A stretch of DNA of 64,000 nt from Anadara kagoshimensis (taxonomy: Eukaryota; Mollusca; Bivalvia; Arcoida; Arcidae), in assembly GCA_021292105.1 (NCBI GenBank), contig CM037869.1, forward strand, positions 41,247,530 to 41,311,529. The letters are read 5' to 3'. Below the pieces are notes generated by a model. It had not been told where the DNA came from. It was given only the letters and a program-made list of their open reading frames with translations, and did no database searches. The position numbers and the translations under genes are program-made. This document shows positions 21,054 to 31,660 of the stretch, piece by piece. Positions within the stretch are counted from its first letter, which is position 1; every line of letters starts with the position of its first letter.

Positions 21054-24000
21054 GTACGTAATTCAATATTTTTAGACTGGATATTTTGAGGTTTTTGGTT
21101 CAATTGTTTCAGGATAAATCAGGGAAAACAGCAGATTCAGCTTGCACGTGTTTGTAATAAATTTAAGCAAGTTATTGCAGATCATGTCAAATTCCAAGAT
21201 TGTGGTACGTATCTCAATATTTTTAGACAGGATTTCTTTAATTTTTTCATATAAATCAGGGATTACAACAGATTCAACGTACACGTGTTTGTGAAAAATT
21301 TAGCACGTTGTTGCAGATCAAGTCAAATTATAGTGTGGTTCGTTATTATTTGAAATTGAATATTCTGGGTTTTTTTGGTTTCATATCCCAAGATAAATCA
21401 GGAATGGCAGTATATTTATTGTACACGTGTTTTAATAAATTTTATTACTTGCAGCCAGATCATGTGATATTCCAAAACTGTGATCATTAATGATTATTTA
21501 ATTCAACAGGGGGGGGGGGGGTGGTGGTGGCTCATTTTTTTTAGGATAAATCAGGGAAAACAGCAACTTCAACGTACACGTGTTTGTGACAATTTTCAGA
21601 ACGTTGTTGCAGATCAGGTCAAATTACAGTACTGTGGAACATAACTCATTATTTAATTAATAGGGTATTTTCAAGTTCGTTATAATTAAAAATTGAATAT
21701 TCTGGATTTTGAATTATTTTTCAGGATAAATCGGGGATGACAGCAGATTCAGTTTACACGTGTTGGTAATTTTTACTACCTGCAGTCAGATCAGGTCAAA
21801 TTCCAGTACTATTTTATGAAAATTCATTATTTAATTCAACAGGATATTTTCGGAAAATTTTAGTTCATTTTCAAGTATAGATCAGGGATAACAGCAGGTT
21901 TATTGTACACGTGTTTGTAATTATTTTTAGTTCTTGCAGCCAGATGATGTCAAAGATGATGTCAAATTTCAGTACTGTATTCCATAAATCATTATTTACT
22001 TCAACAGGATATTTTCGGGTATTTTGGTTATTTTTTCATGATAAATCTCGGATAACAGTAAATGCAGTACACATGTGTTTGTAATCAATTTTAGCACGTT
22101 GTTGCAGATCAGGTCTAATTCCAGGACTGTTGCCCGTTATAGTTTGAAATTGAATATTCTTGATTTTCGTTAATTGTTCAGGCTAAATCATTTAGTGTAC
22201 ACGTGTTTGTAATAATTTTTAGCACGTTCTTACAGATCAGGTTAATTAACAGGACCGTGCAATATTTTACTTTTGCATTGAATAATTTTAGATTCGTAAA
22301 TCTTCAGATATTTATCAGGTATAACAAGATATTTAATGTACAATGAAGCCCGTGAGAAGCTGCAAATTGAATATTATAAATATTTATTGTTATTTATTGT
22401 TACGAAATACTTAATTCGTTATTTCAAATTACTGATTTTTATATACGAAATACTAATTTGTTTGTAATAATTTTGAAATTTGATGAAAATTCAATTCCTG
22501 CGAGCAAAATATATCTTTTTTTGTTTAGAAGTTGGATTTTAGTTCACCAAATGAAATGTGAAGTGATCTTGGGTTTTCTAGGGGGGTGTCTATAGAATGA
22601 GTTCACGAAACACAGCCTAGGTTTGTGTTCCGCGCGAAACAGATCTTAATGCAAGAAAATCTGTAAGTTCGCCTGCCAAAGGTCGGTGTTTTTTTTCGAG
22701 CATTTCTATTTCCTCCACCATCTAAGAACTGACTGCCACGAGAACCTTGATTGTGTTGTTAAACATTATTACTCAAAGTCACCCCATAAATGGAATGTCA
22801 GATTGGGAATCTATTGTTGTCAACAAGACTCCGAATTCGGCACGGTTCTACCGTGTATTTGTGTAGACGTTTTCCTAAGAGATAATAGTGTCCAATGGTC
22901 TAGTGAATTGTAAGTCTTCCAAAACTTTTGTTCACTTGTCAGGAGACTTATTGTTCATGTGTTTCAGTCAATTGAAGTAATAACCCCTTCTTAAGCAGCA
23001 ACAGGTAGTGATCAGCGCTGTGTTGTGGTGAGGAAGTTCAGGGTCAAGTTTGAACTTTCAACTTGACTGAAAAGCAAATAAAAACATTGCGAGCATCAAT
23101 CTTCTTTACCCTAACATAAAATCTCGATTTAATTGAGGTTAACATTGATTTCATGAATTTTGCACTAATAGTAAGTATAACTGTTTCTGGAGTGCCAAAT
23201 ACCCCCGCCCTTACATCTATAAGGCTTTAGTGTTTTCCTGGGACCACATCATTTCCGATATGACCTTGAGTCAAGGTCATGGCACACTTTTTGATCCTGA
23301 AGAATTATTCATGTAAAGTTTTATAACAGTCGCCAAAAGTAATTTTGAGATATTGCCCGGACACGATTTTACATGGCGGATGAACGAACAGACATGATGA
23401 GTCCCATATACCCACCTCAAATATTGGATATAGATGTTCATTTTCTTTGAAATATGAAGCAATAAACAAGTTCTATTGTAATTATTGCATTGCTTTTTGT
23501 AACGTGTGCCATTGTTCGTTCTACTTTTGAGATGTATTATTTGTTTATTTGTTATTGTTTTAAGTTATTCTTGCCATGCAATATCTTAATCTTTTTTCGA
23601 ATTTCTATTTAGGATCGTCTGCAAAAATAGTCAGCGTCGATGTCGGTAATTGTCCTGCAGAGCCATGCCCTTTTAAACGAAAAACAAATGAAACTCTTAA
23701 AATTACATTTACACCAGGTACGTACAAAGTTTATTCAAGTATCAACTGCTTTCCTCTATATGAAACATCAATCGAACCAGCTGTGGTAAAACGAACGGTA
23801 AGCCATGGCTGTTTCGTTTAACAGACCTACTCCATTTCTCATCTTATGACGTCATGCTGTGTTTCGTACATAATGGTTGTGACGTCATTTTTATTTTATT
23901 CATAAAATCATTTATTCCAATGGAAGTGATCTAAAAAGCCGAATTGTTCCAATGGACCCTTTTGCAAATAAATAGCAAATGTACTTCAGAGGAAAGAGTC

Positions 24001-25321
24001 ACTAATGTTAGGAAATATAATCGTCGTAAAGATATACACATAAAACAAAAACTGAATTTTTTAACATGTTTAATGGACTTTTTGGCGGAATGGTCTAAAG
24101 TGCACACACTTTCTGTTGGCAGCGCCTCTCGACGCTTTGGTTTGAAGCTCACTAAGACAGTGAATTGTTTTCTACAAGTTCTTTAGATTCTTTCATCCTA
24201 GAACAGATGCGTTCGCACATCATTATTACATTTCTGAACTGTTTTACCCATACTCTAATCTATTTGCAATATGAAAATGATTTATTTAAAATGTTTATTG
24301 GTGGATATAGCAACCCCCAATTTGATGTTCAATGAAATCAAAACATCTGACTGATAAACTTAAATTGTTCGGTAATTCCAATATTTCTTTAGCTTCTAAA
24401 ATATTTTGATCTTTACAAATCTTTTTTGACAACTCTCTTCATCTGTAACTTTTATTTTACTTAAATGTAGATGCGGATTCGAAAGGTGCCAAGAATAAAT
24501 TAACCGGCATCATAGGTGGCGTTCCAGTTCCGTTTCCGGTTGCAGCCGATTGTTGTACTAACAAAAATCTTGATTGTCCAATAAAAAGCGGAAATCCTAC
24601 ACCATATAATATTGCTGTTTATATATCTCCTCAATATCCAAAGGTAATTATAATAAAAAACCAAACATACCAATCCATGTATAAACAACAATCTTCAAAC
24701 AAAGTAAAACTGAACTTTGCAAAATAGGTTAAACACGTGAGCTTCCACCACGGAAGTGAGACCGGGTGCTCCGAAAGGATAATCACCCGCTGTTTAGCTA
24801 GCTACATCCACCACGTTACGTAAAACGTAAGTGTACATTAGTCTTTATGCATTCAGATTTTTTCAACACAATCATACCCGCAGGCCCAACCTGTCCGCAG
24901 AATTAGTCATTGGGTTGACCTGTTAACGGTTTGATCTGGATTAGTAGTTATATTACGAGCATTATGGTACATGTTTTTGCATCTTCATGTCAAACCCTTT
25001 AACTTTTGTGCGGGATGTTTTAGAAAAGATTTACGTGGCAAATTACCATAATAATGTCGTTTCTACGGGAAAACGTCAACTGATTGCGATTCCATCTCCA
25101 ATGGAAATTATCGATCGGTACAAACGTTACGGAATGGAACGTGGTACTGGCAAAATTTATTCACCTAAATACGCGAATGATTATTTTCAACAGTATTATA
25201 TATATATTCCATTGTATCTAAATTTCAATTTCAGATTCGAGTTTTGGTAAAGCTTGAGGTTCAAGATGATAACGGCAAGGACTTAGTGTGTATAGTAATT
25301 CCCGCTGTTATTGAAGACTAA
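20978..25321 (+). CDS. NPC2: NPC2-like secreted sterol-binding protein (ML domain), copy 1, complete in four exons
   Basis: Spliced from 20978-21053, 23613-23717, 24471-24643 and 25235-25321 (441 nt, 146 residues). A hydrophobic signal peptide of about 17 residues ends at VAADPVKYQDCG-type sequence. The mature ML/NPC2 domain shows DCGS, NC-x3-EPCPF, the N-glycosylation sequon NET, the family hallmark GVPVPFPV, a CPI motif, SPQYPK, and a final Cys in DLVC. NPC2 binds cholesterol in the lysosomal lumen and passes it to NPC1 (known for mammals); invertebrate paralogues also carry other lipids or act outside cells, so the exact ligand here is open. Six Cys positions match the three family disulfides. 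A seventh occurs in the pair DCC. Intron phases are 1, 1 and 0, the same as in the second copy 7 kb downstream. The start is the first ATG before a good signal peptide. Confidence 0.94.
21181..21204 (+). other. Possible 24-nt mini-exon in NPC2 intron 1
   Basis: Bounded by 'gttattgcag' and 'gtacgt', it reads DHVKFQDC in the frame of exon 1 and, at 24 nt with phase 1 on both sides, could be included without a frameshift. It would duplicate the motif at the N-terminus of the mature protein. The acceptor has a poor pyrimidine tract. Whether it is ever spliced in is unknown. Confidence 0.3.
21509..21532 (+). repeat. Poly-G run with TGG repeats
   Basis: Thirteen consecutive G followed by tggtggtgg, inside unit 4 of the intron 1 array. 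Confidence 0.9.
22300..23600. other. Rest of NPC2 copy 1 intron 1
   Basis: Mostly AT-rich. The stretch 22690-22920 is richer in GC and open on the plus strand (Cys-rich, unlike any family I know) but lacks convincing splice sites. No repeat family was recognised. Confidence 0.4.
23613..23717 (+). CDS. NPC2: NPC2 copy 1, exon 2
   Basis: The acceptor is CTATTTAG and the donor GTACGT at 23718. It encodes SSAKIVSVDVGNC and on through EPCPF and TNETLK to TFTP. Exon length is 105 nt, the same as in copy 2. Confidence 0.94.
24471..24643 (+). CDS. NPC2: NPC2 copy 1, exon 3
   Basis: The acceptor is AAATGTAG (weak pyrimidine tract) and the donor GTAATT. It encodes the GIIGGVPVPFPV core and NIAVYISPQYPK. 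The exon is 173 nt, the same as in copy 2. DCCTNKNLDC contains the extra Cys. Confidence 0.94.
24653..24840 (+). repeat. Family C copy in NPC2 copy 1 intron 3
   Basis: Words 'aaccaaacataccaatccat', 'aaacacgtgagcttccacc', 'gaagtgagaccgggtgctcc' and 'gtttagctagctacatcc'. It starts about 10 bp after the exon 3 donor. Confidence 0.85.
24987..25234 (+). other. Unexplained open frame in NPC2 copy 1 intron 3
   Basis: An 82-codon plus-strand frame runs to the exon 4 acceptor and beyond. Its first 63 codons have a mixed, protein-like composition (for example LIAIPSPMEIIDRYKRYGME) in an AT-rich intron. I recognise no family. It may be a fragment of an inserted element or chance. Confidence 0.25.
25235..25321 (+). 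CDS. NPC2: NPC2 copy 1, exon 4
   Basis: The acceptor is ATTTCAG. It encodes IRVLVKLEVQDD, then KDLVCIVIPAVIED and TAA. The protein ends six residues earlier than copy 2. Confidence 0.94.
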   Translation: MRVLVKLEVQDDNGKDLVCIVIPAVIED

Positions 25322-25449
25322 ATGCGACCATAGGGAACAGTACTACCCACTGATATAAAATGACTGATTGTTATAGAAGATCTACTATTTAATATATATA
25401 TCTGTATGTTTTCCTTGTGTTTGATATTTGTATATGAACCAACTTTGCG

Positions 25450-25455
25450 AATAAA
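25450..25455 (+). terminator. Polyadenylation signal of NPC2 copy 1
   Basis: AATAAA lies 129 bp after the stop, followed by a T-rich 'tagttttgatcattcttta'. The spacing is typical of a short 3' UTR. Confidence 0.65.
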
Positions 25456-25564
25456 ATTCTAAGTCTAGTTTTGATCATTCTTTATGTAAATTCACTATTA
25501 TCAGAGCCGGTCTGTTTGTGACAGTGAATTGCGCCTATTTCCAAAAAATCTAAAAAATGATATT

Positions 25565-25870
25565 ATTTACTTACTTGTGCCTAGTCGTAACTGAAAATCT
25601 GTATGCGCACCCACGATTGTAATAAAGTATATTTCTAAAAAGAAAAACGCTGGGGCTATTGGGATTTAACTTGTGAAAATGACGATGTCTACACTGGAAG
25701 TGATTCCTTGGTGACGTTTTACGTCATATGCACAACAAGGTCCGCCATTTGCCTGGTTTTTCAACATGTTAAATCTCCATAGTGCCAAAGTTTACTCTGT
25801 GCAGAAATATTCTACGCTAATCACGGATGCGCATACAGATTTCCTGTTAGGACTAGGTACAAGTAAGCGA
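25565..25870. mobile_element. Family E inverted-repeat element, copy 1
   Basis: Left 'acttacttgtgcctagtcg' and right 'ggactaggtacaagtaagcg' are inverted, followed inward by inverted 'atctgtatgcgca' and 'tgcgcatacagat' words. The centre holds 'gacgttttacgtcatatg'. It lies just downstream of NPC2 copy 1. Confidence 0.85.
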
Positions 25871-25974
25871 ATGTTATAATTTTTTATTCAGATTTATTTG
25901 ATTTTCCATGGAAAAAGGCGTAATTTACTGTCATAAACACGCCGGCTCTGACATAATTATCGTGTTATATACTT

Positions 25975-26445
25975 TCTCGGTGAAAGCTCATGTGTTTAAC
26001 ATTATTTGCCAGTTTCAAAGTTTTTACTTTGCTTTGGGATTGTGATTTGGACATGGATTGGTACAATTATTTGCATTTGCAGCAATTTTAAATGACATGA
26101 GTCACAATATATTTTTTGCAACTTTCAAAGACAATACTGCAATGTAATTTGTGTGTTTGATCAAAACAAACATAACAATCCATGTCCGAATCACAATCCA
26201 GAAGCATATTAAAAACTTTGAAACTGACAGTTTAGGTTAGGTTAGGTTGATGTTCCACTAGGGAAGTGAGGCCGGGTGCTCTGGAAGGTTAAGTGCCTCC
26301 TGTTTATCTAGCTTAACCCGCCACGTGTGTAATCAAAATTGAGTGAAAGAACATAAAACTATCGGACGTTTAATATATCAAACATCAGACATCAAATTTA
26401 TCAACAACACTGTGATAACGGCCAAAAATCTTTTTGAGGGTCCTG
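25975..26445. repeat. Family C inverted pair
   Basis: A short minus-strand piece (25975-26075, 'gatttggacatggattgg') precedes a long plus-strand copy (26163-26445, 'aatccatgtccgaatcacaa' to 'cacagt-like' ACAACACTGTGATAACG end). Confidence 0.8.
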
Positions 26446-26729
26446 ATAAACCTAGGTTTTTGACTAGAATATCCTATTCTACTGTAGAAGGTATACTATA
26501 GTTCAAACACTGAAAATGGTACATAATTTTTCTTGTAGGTTTTAATAACATATAACTGCGAATGTATTCGATTTGAAACTAGACATATGTGGTCGTGTGC
26601 ATCACCGTCTGCTTGACTTTAGTCGATGGCACACGAAAGAGCGTTTACATTTTACTGGTTGACATCTACTAGTATAATCGTCGTGTTAAAAATTCATCTG
26701 CAACATTGCGGACAAGTATAACAACAATT

Positions 26730-27115
26730 CTAAACAAGCATACTAATCCATATCCAAATCACAAACACAAGGCAAAGAAAAAACTTTGAAATAAAAAAAA
26801 CCATACCAATGCATGCCCAAAACACATTATAAAAGAAAAAACTTTGAAACTAAAAACAAACATTCCAAACGACGTCCAAATCACAATTCTAAAGCACAGA
26901 AAAAACTTTAAAAAACAACTTTGAAACTAAAAACAAACATACCAACCGACGCCCAAATCCCAATTCTAAAGCACAGAAAAAACTTTAAAATAAAAAACAA
27001 ACATACCAATCCATGTCCAAATCACAATCCCAAAGCAAAAAAAAACAACACTTTAAAATAAAAAAACAAACAAGCCAATCTATGTCCAATTCAAAATTCC
27101 AAAGAAAGAAAAAAT
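26730..27115 (+). repeat. Tandem array of family C end modules (about 60-80 bp)
   Basis: 'aaacaaacataccaatccat' or close variants recur at about 26735, 26800, 26860, 26933, 26996 and 27063, each followed by 'aatcacaat' and 'aaagcacagaaaaaactttg'. The core module with TAGCTAGC is absent. This explains the open frame at 27013-27201. Confidence 0.85.
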
Positions 27116-27195
27116 CCAATTTTGTGTTATTTATTTTAAAAGAATTTAGCGCACGAAAACTAAATAAATTTTACAAAACTTTTCCAAATACGTAT

Positions 27196-29230
27196 TGTTA
27201 ATCGGAGCACAAAGAGGGACAACTCGAATATTTCATTTTGCTTCTTCATATTTTGTTTAACGGATGATATTGCGATATTGTAAGCTGACAATCTGGATTT
27301 CAAATAATGATAAAAATAGCCAGAACATTGCCAGATTTTACGTTGGGTCTGATTCTAGCTAGTTAAACCATTGTGTGAACAGTCTAAAAAGGGGATTGGT
27401 AGGGCAACAGTAAGGATGAATGGGTCTTAATGGTTCAACCTTTTCATTAACATACTATTTTTAAATGTTGTAACACGTTTAAAGGTTTCTAGTCGCATAG
27501 GTCCACGTTTCTTTCATTTTCAATATAGATATGACATTTAGCGGTTTAAGTTAGCTGGATAGGATTTTTCTTACCTTCTTAAGCACCAGGTCTCATTTTC
27601 CTATAACATATTATACCAATTTTAATTTTACTGCACTAAACGGGGGCTGTTCCGGAATACAATTCCTCATCAGTAGTGCTTGAACCAAAATGGTAAAACC
27701 AAAATTTATTTTCAAGATGTTGAAAAGATACTTAAAGGACCAAAATATATTTTAAAAAATTTAGCTAGGAAAATAACTTTGCATGAAGGAGGAAACTTTA
27801 GTGTTTGAGAAAATTCCAATTTTAACTAGCAGCAAATTTAGACAATAGTATATTTCTGAAAATAATACACAATTATTGCCTATTTAATTTGTGCTATCCT
27901 CAAGGAAACCCCGGCTCAGAATCCATACAGATTCTAAATCGTGAGTCGGAGAACAAAGAGGGACAACTCAAATGCTTTCATTTGCTTTAGCGGGGAAGTG
28001 CATATATTGATAAAACGTGCTAGGATGCGATATGGAAGCGCGTAATCAGAATTTCAAATGAGGATAATACCAATAATAGTAAGATGGCGAAGTTTCATCA
28101 GGGAATATACGAGGGATTCGACTTTAGCTAGTATGAATCAAAGTCTAAAAATGAGCACCAGTAACAATTTATGACTCTAAATGCTTCACTTTGTCTTTTA
28201 AAGTTATTTTGTCATTTTAGCAAATTAAACCTAAATAACAAAATTCATACAAAACCAAAAATTGTGAGTCAGAGTGCAAAGAGTGATAATTTTTTTTTAA
28301 TTTGCTTTACCCAATAAACGAACAACCCGTAATTCAAAATAAAGATGTCTATATTAGCAAGAGTATTGCAAAGTTTTCATCAAGTAAAAAAGTACGATTG
28401 CTTCGATTCTAGCCAGTTGTATGAATCCACATTCCAGAAACAAGATTTAATTGAGCACTAATAACAATTAATGGCTCTATATGGTTCGTCCTTGTCGTTA
28501 TAACATACAAACTTTTAACTCATATTAAAACAACTTTAAAGTTTTTGACGTCCCTTTGTTTCATGTTCTTTTCATTCTCAATATAAATTAAACACCAGAC
28601 GGTTGTAGCTACCTCAACAAGACTTACTTAACCTTCTGGGGCACACGACCTAATTTCCCTGGTGAAAGTTAAAATGATATTTTTCATTTTAACATATTAT
28701 CACTTCATAAAAATACATAAAAAAAACTTTCCAAATTGTCAATTAAAGAACAAAGGAGAACAACTCAGATATTTTAATTTACTTCATATATTGATGGAAC
28801 GGGCAAGAATGCGATAATGGAAGTGGTAAATCAGTATTTCATCGTATTTCAAATGTGTTTGAATAGGAAAATATCCGATTGGTTCGATTCCAGCTAATTC
28901 TATGAATCCAAGTCCCAGAAACAAGATTTGATTCAGTACCAATTACAATTTATGATTCTTATATGCTTCACTCTTGTCGTTTACAAACTATTTTTAAATG
29001 TTGCAAAACGTTCAAAGTTTTTGACGCCGCGCAGCTCCATGTTCCTATCATTCTCATTTAACATTTGACGGATATAGCTACCTAGACAGGACTTATCTAA
29101 CCTTCTGGAACACCCGGTCTCATTTTGCTGCTGAAGGTTCGCTTAAGTTACATTTGCCAGTTTCAGTGTTTTGGTATTGCTTTTGGAAATGTGTTTTGTT
29201 CTGGTCCGATATTTTTTGTGTTTGATTTGC
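27196..29230 (+). repeat. Large tandem repeat, about four units of 320-480 bp or more
   Basis: The anchor 'gcacaaagagggacaactcg' and its variants occur at about 27206, 27952, 28274 and 28748, each followed by 'tgcgatat', 'ggatttcaaatgatgata', 'gattctagctagtt' and 'atggttcaacctttt'. Unit spacing is uneven because a family D element (27600-27860) and family C pieces are embedded. Confidence 0.75.
27605..27860 (+). repeat. Family D copy
   Basis: Carries 'ttataccaattttaatttta', 'attcctcatcagtagtgctt', 'aaggaccaaaatatatttta' and 'ttgcatgaagga'. The 'acggccgtttcgg' motif is altered to 'cgggggctgttccgg'. Confidence 0.75.
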
Positions 29231-29689
29231 TAAATTTAGTCCCTTGTTAACTGTGCTAAATTGTACGCAAGAAGTATAAAAGAATTATCTCCGAAACAAA
29301 TGTTGAACTTTGATACGGGACGAGGTATCGGAAAAGATCTAGTATTTCACCTAAGTTCTTATTAATGAACTCAATTTTTTCACCTACAACTTAAAAGTGA
29401 TTTCTACAATGATTCCCAAGCTGCTTTCTTTTGCTTAAAAACTACAAACAAAGAAAAGAAGAAACAACTACCAGAGGGAAACTTATCTCGTGTCTTTAGT
29501 TTGTCCATTTACTGGGAGTACGCTCTGTGATATACAATTGTGGTTAGCCCATCAGCTTTAGAATTTCCATAAAAAGTGTGGAAGTGTCCATGAGCTGTAA
29601 TAGAAACCTATTGTAACATCTATGTAAATTTACTGAAAAAATGTGCAACCTCAAAGCAAACTATTCGGATGAAATGCGAGGTGAGTTGA

Positions 29690-29815
29690 GTAATGTTGTT
29701 TAACGTCCCAGTCAAAAATATTTCGCTTATATCGAGACGTCGCCAGCTATAGACTAAAGGGGATGAGAGGGGCTCTGATCCATAATTAGGCGGCAGGTGA
29801 CGCTGTACACAACGC
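29690..29815 (-). mobile_element. SINE tail fragment (family S1)
   Basis: 'gagttgagtaatgttgttta', 'acgtcccagtcaaaaatatt' and 'atatcgagacgtcgcc' match 38059-38404. Confidence 0.65.
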
Positions 29816-29819
29816 TATA

Positions 29820-30020
29820 CGGTACATACATATCAAAAGTTCAACACTAAGCTACCGAATTCGTGCCGAATATGCAGCTCATTATCTATAGCTCGACGGC
29901 TTTTCAGTATCTGTTTTGGCTTTTTTCTGCCTCTAGCAATTCATATTTTGGTTACTCGCCAGTCTAGCTTCAACTGCTATTTATTTGGTTGGTGTTATGC
30001 TTTCGACAGCTTTTGTACAA
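29820..30020. mobile_element. Family A element, diverged
   Basis: Left 'atcaaaagttcaacactaag' pairs loosely with right 'gctttcgacagcttttgtac'. The interior 'gctcgacggcttttcag' is family-like. Confidence 0.55.
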
Positions 30021-30021
30021 G

Positions 30022-30325
30022 AGCGGACATGGCCGAGTGCTAGAGTGCTACTGTCATAGGACATAGGTTCAAACCTTACTCAGGACCTGGACATTTTCTG
30101 AGATGATTTTTATCTCCTGTCCATACTAGAGCTATAAAAAGCTCATTACCATAATAGTCTTTCGGATGAGACTCACGTGTCTCGGTGCACGTCAAAAACA
30201 TCTCCGTAGAGTTTGAAAAAGAGTTGTCCACCTTTGACCGCTACAGAAGACGCTAACAGCTAGAATCGAATGAAACGGACTGAGCAAGAAGATAAGAAAG
30301 GCAGTGGGCACTGATTAACCATACC
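30022..30325 (+). mobile_element. tRNA-derived SINE (family S4)
   Basis: The head 'acatggccgagtgctagag' (A-box-like) and 'ataggttcaaaccttactc' (B-box-like) precede a body with 'tcggtgcacgtcaaaaac'. It directly follows a family A remnant. No functional tRNA fold is evident. Confidence 0.65.
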
Positions 30326-30512
30326 CGTTAGTTTTCATTACACTGTTATGTGTTAATTTTTATTTTCTATTAAAATCACCCATTATTCAAAATCAGCACA
30401 TGACAACACTGATCAAATAATGTGTTTGATAACCTGCATATATAATCAGTCTGGAATTTTACACTCGGAAAAACAGTGGTCATACACGTTAATAAATGTA
30501 TATATTATGTAT

Positions 30513-30718
30513 AGTACAGACCCGTCGAAAGTTTTACAATACACTAAGTGCCGAATTGGCAGCTGGTCTCGGCCACACGTAAGCTCTATTTAAACAGCTT
30601 TCCATCGGCGGCTATCTTAATGTTTCCCTCGGCAACTCATCCCTATTTTGGGCACTCGACAGCACAGACTAGACTACCTTTCATTATGTTAAACTTTAGA
30701 CGGGTCTGGACTGTACCC
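30513..30718. mobile_element. Family A TIR element
   Basis: Left 'agtacagacccgtcgaaagt' and right 'aaactttagacgggtctgga' arms; 205 bp. A further left-end fragment lies at 30808-30842. It explains the open frames on both strands at 30548-30843. Confidence 0.8.
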
Positions 30719-30905
30719 TCATATGACCGTTTCTTTACCCAAATATGACAAGTAGTGGTGTAATCTTTAATAGATAAAGTTTTACTGAAATGTCCTGTTA
30801 TTAAGACTAGATAGTACAGACCATTTAAAAAATTAAGCCTCAATCGGATGATTAGTGATTAATCCGGATACGATGTTAAACTATTTTCGCGGGCCGGCCG
30901 GACTG

Positions 30906-31073
30906 AATTGGTGACCGGGTAGCTCAGTGGGTAGAGCTTTCCGCTAGTATTGGTAAGGTTCCGGGTTTGATGCCCGGTTCAGCCACTAGTTTTTTCGCTT
31001 TTCTGTTACATTTTTGTGTAGTAGTGGTGTTTTACGCTGCAGTCAAGATTTCCGCTTACATCATGATGGTAAA
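30906..31073 (+). mobile_element. tRNA-derived SINE (family S5)
   Basis: 'gggtagctcagtgggtagag' is a good A box and 'ggttccgggtttgatgcccg' a B box. The T arm CCGGG/CCCGG pairs perfectly, but the acceptor arms do not (GACCGGG against TTCAGCC), so this is a SINE head rather than a working tRNA. The body contains 'ttttacgctgcagtcaag'. Confidence 0.72.
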
Positions 31074-31211
31074 TTTAAATGGAACGAAGGAAGAAAAATA
31101 ACACAAGAGCTCAGACAAGTTTAAATGGAACGAAGGAGGAAAAATAACACAAGAGCTCAGACAAGTTTAAATGGAACGAAGGAGGAAAAATAACACAAGA
31201 GCTCAGACAAG
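31074..31211 (+). repeat. 46-bp tandem repeat, three nearly identical copies
   Basis: Units begin at 31074, 31120 and 31166 with 'tttaaatggaacgaagga' and end 'gagctcagacaag'. Copies 2 and 3 appear identical, pointing to recent amplification. Confidence 0.95.
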
Positions 31212-31444
31212 TAAACTGACGAACTTTCGTGCACTATGATCTGTCGGAGTGGGATTCGCATCAAGCTCGGTTTAGACCATTCGGCCACCAAAGTCCTCAA
31301 AACTACAACGGACCTGAATTATAAAAAGGGAGATAAAAAAGAGAAACAAGTATGTCGACAACCATAATAACCAAGCAATACAAGAAATGACAGTTACAAA
31401 CATAAAAGACAATAATGAACAAACACACTGGCGTCTCTGGGGAC

Positions 31445-31660
31445 AAAATATCGATAATTCTTTGTCCAAATTACAATCCCAAAGCAAAGTAAAAAAAACT
31501 TTACAATGAATTTTCACCGCGGAAATAAGATCGGACGCTACTCTTTGTGTAGATAGCCACATCCGCCACGTGAGCACTCTAAACCGGAAATGAAACAAAC
31601 AAGGGACCATGTTACGTGGAACACATCCAGAACAACCCTGAACAACACTACGATATTTAA
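31445..31660 (+). repeat. Family C copy, diverged
   Basis: 'ccaaattacaatcccaaagc', 'ttcaccgcggaaataagatc' and 'atccgccacgtgagc' follow the family order. It accounts for much of the reverse open frame at 31272-31745, which I do not regard as a gene. Confidence 0.65.

Larger units (their letters stand above)
21030..22300 (+). repeat. Tandem array derived from the exon 1/intron 1 junction of NPC2 copy 1
   Basis: About nine units start at 21030 (exon 1 itself), 21181, 21317, 21459, 21613, 21790, 21943, 22108 and 22236. Each has a 'cagatcaggtcaaattcca' type word (matching the end of exon 1), then 'ttcaacaggatattttcgg', 'caggataaatcaggga', 'cagtgtacacgtgtttgta' and 'tttagcacgttgttgcag'. Spacing is 128-177 bp. 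Unit 2 keeps an intact GTACGT donor at 21205; later units have lost it. Confidence 0.88.

Noticed and set aside
22686..22913. Cys-rich open frame in NPC2 copy 1 intron 1
   Set aside because: No clear acceptor or donor, and no known Cys pattern; left as unexplained intron.
30906..30990. Possible tRNA gene
   Set aside because: A and B boxes are good, but the acceptor stems do not pair and a SINE body follows.
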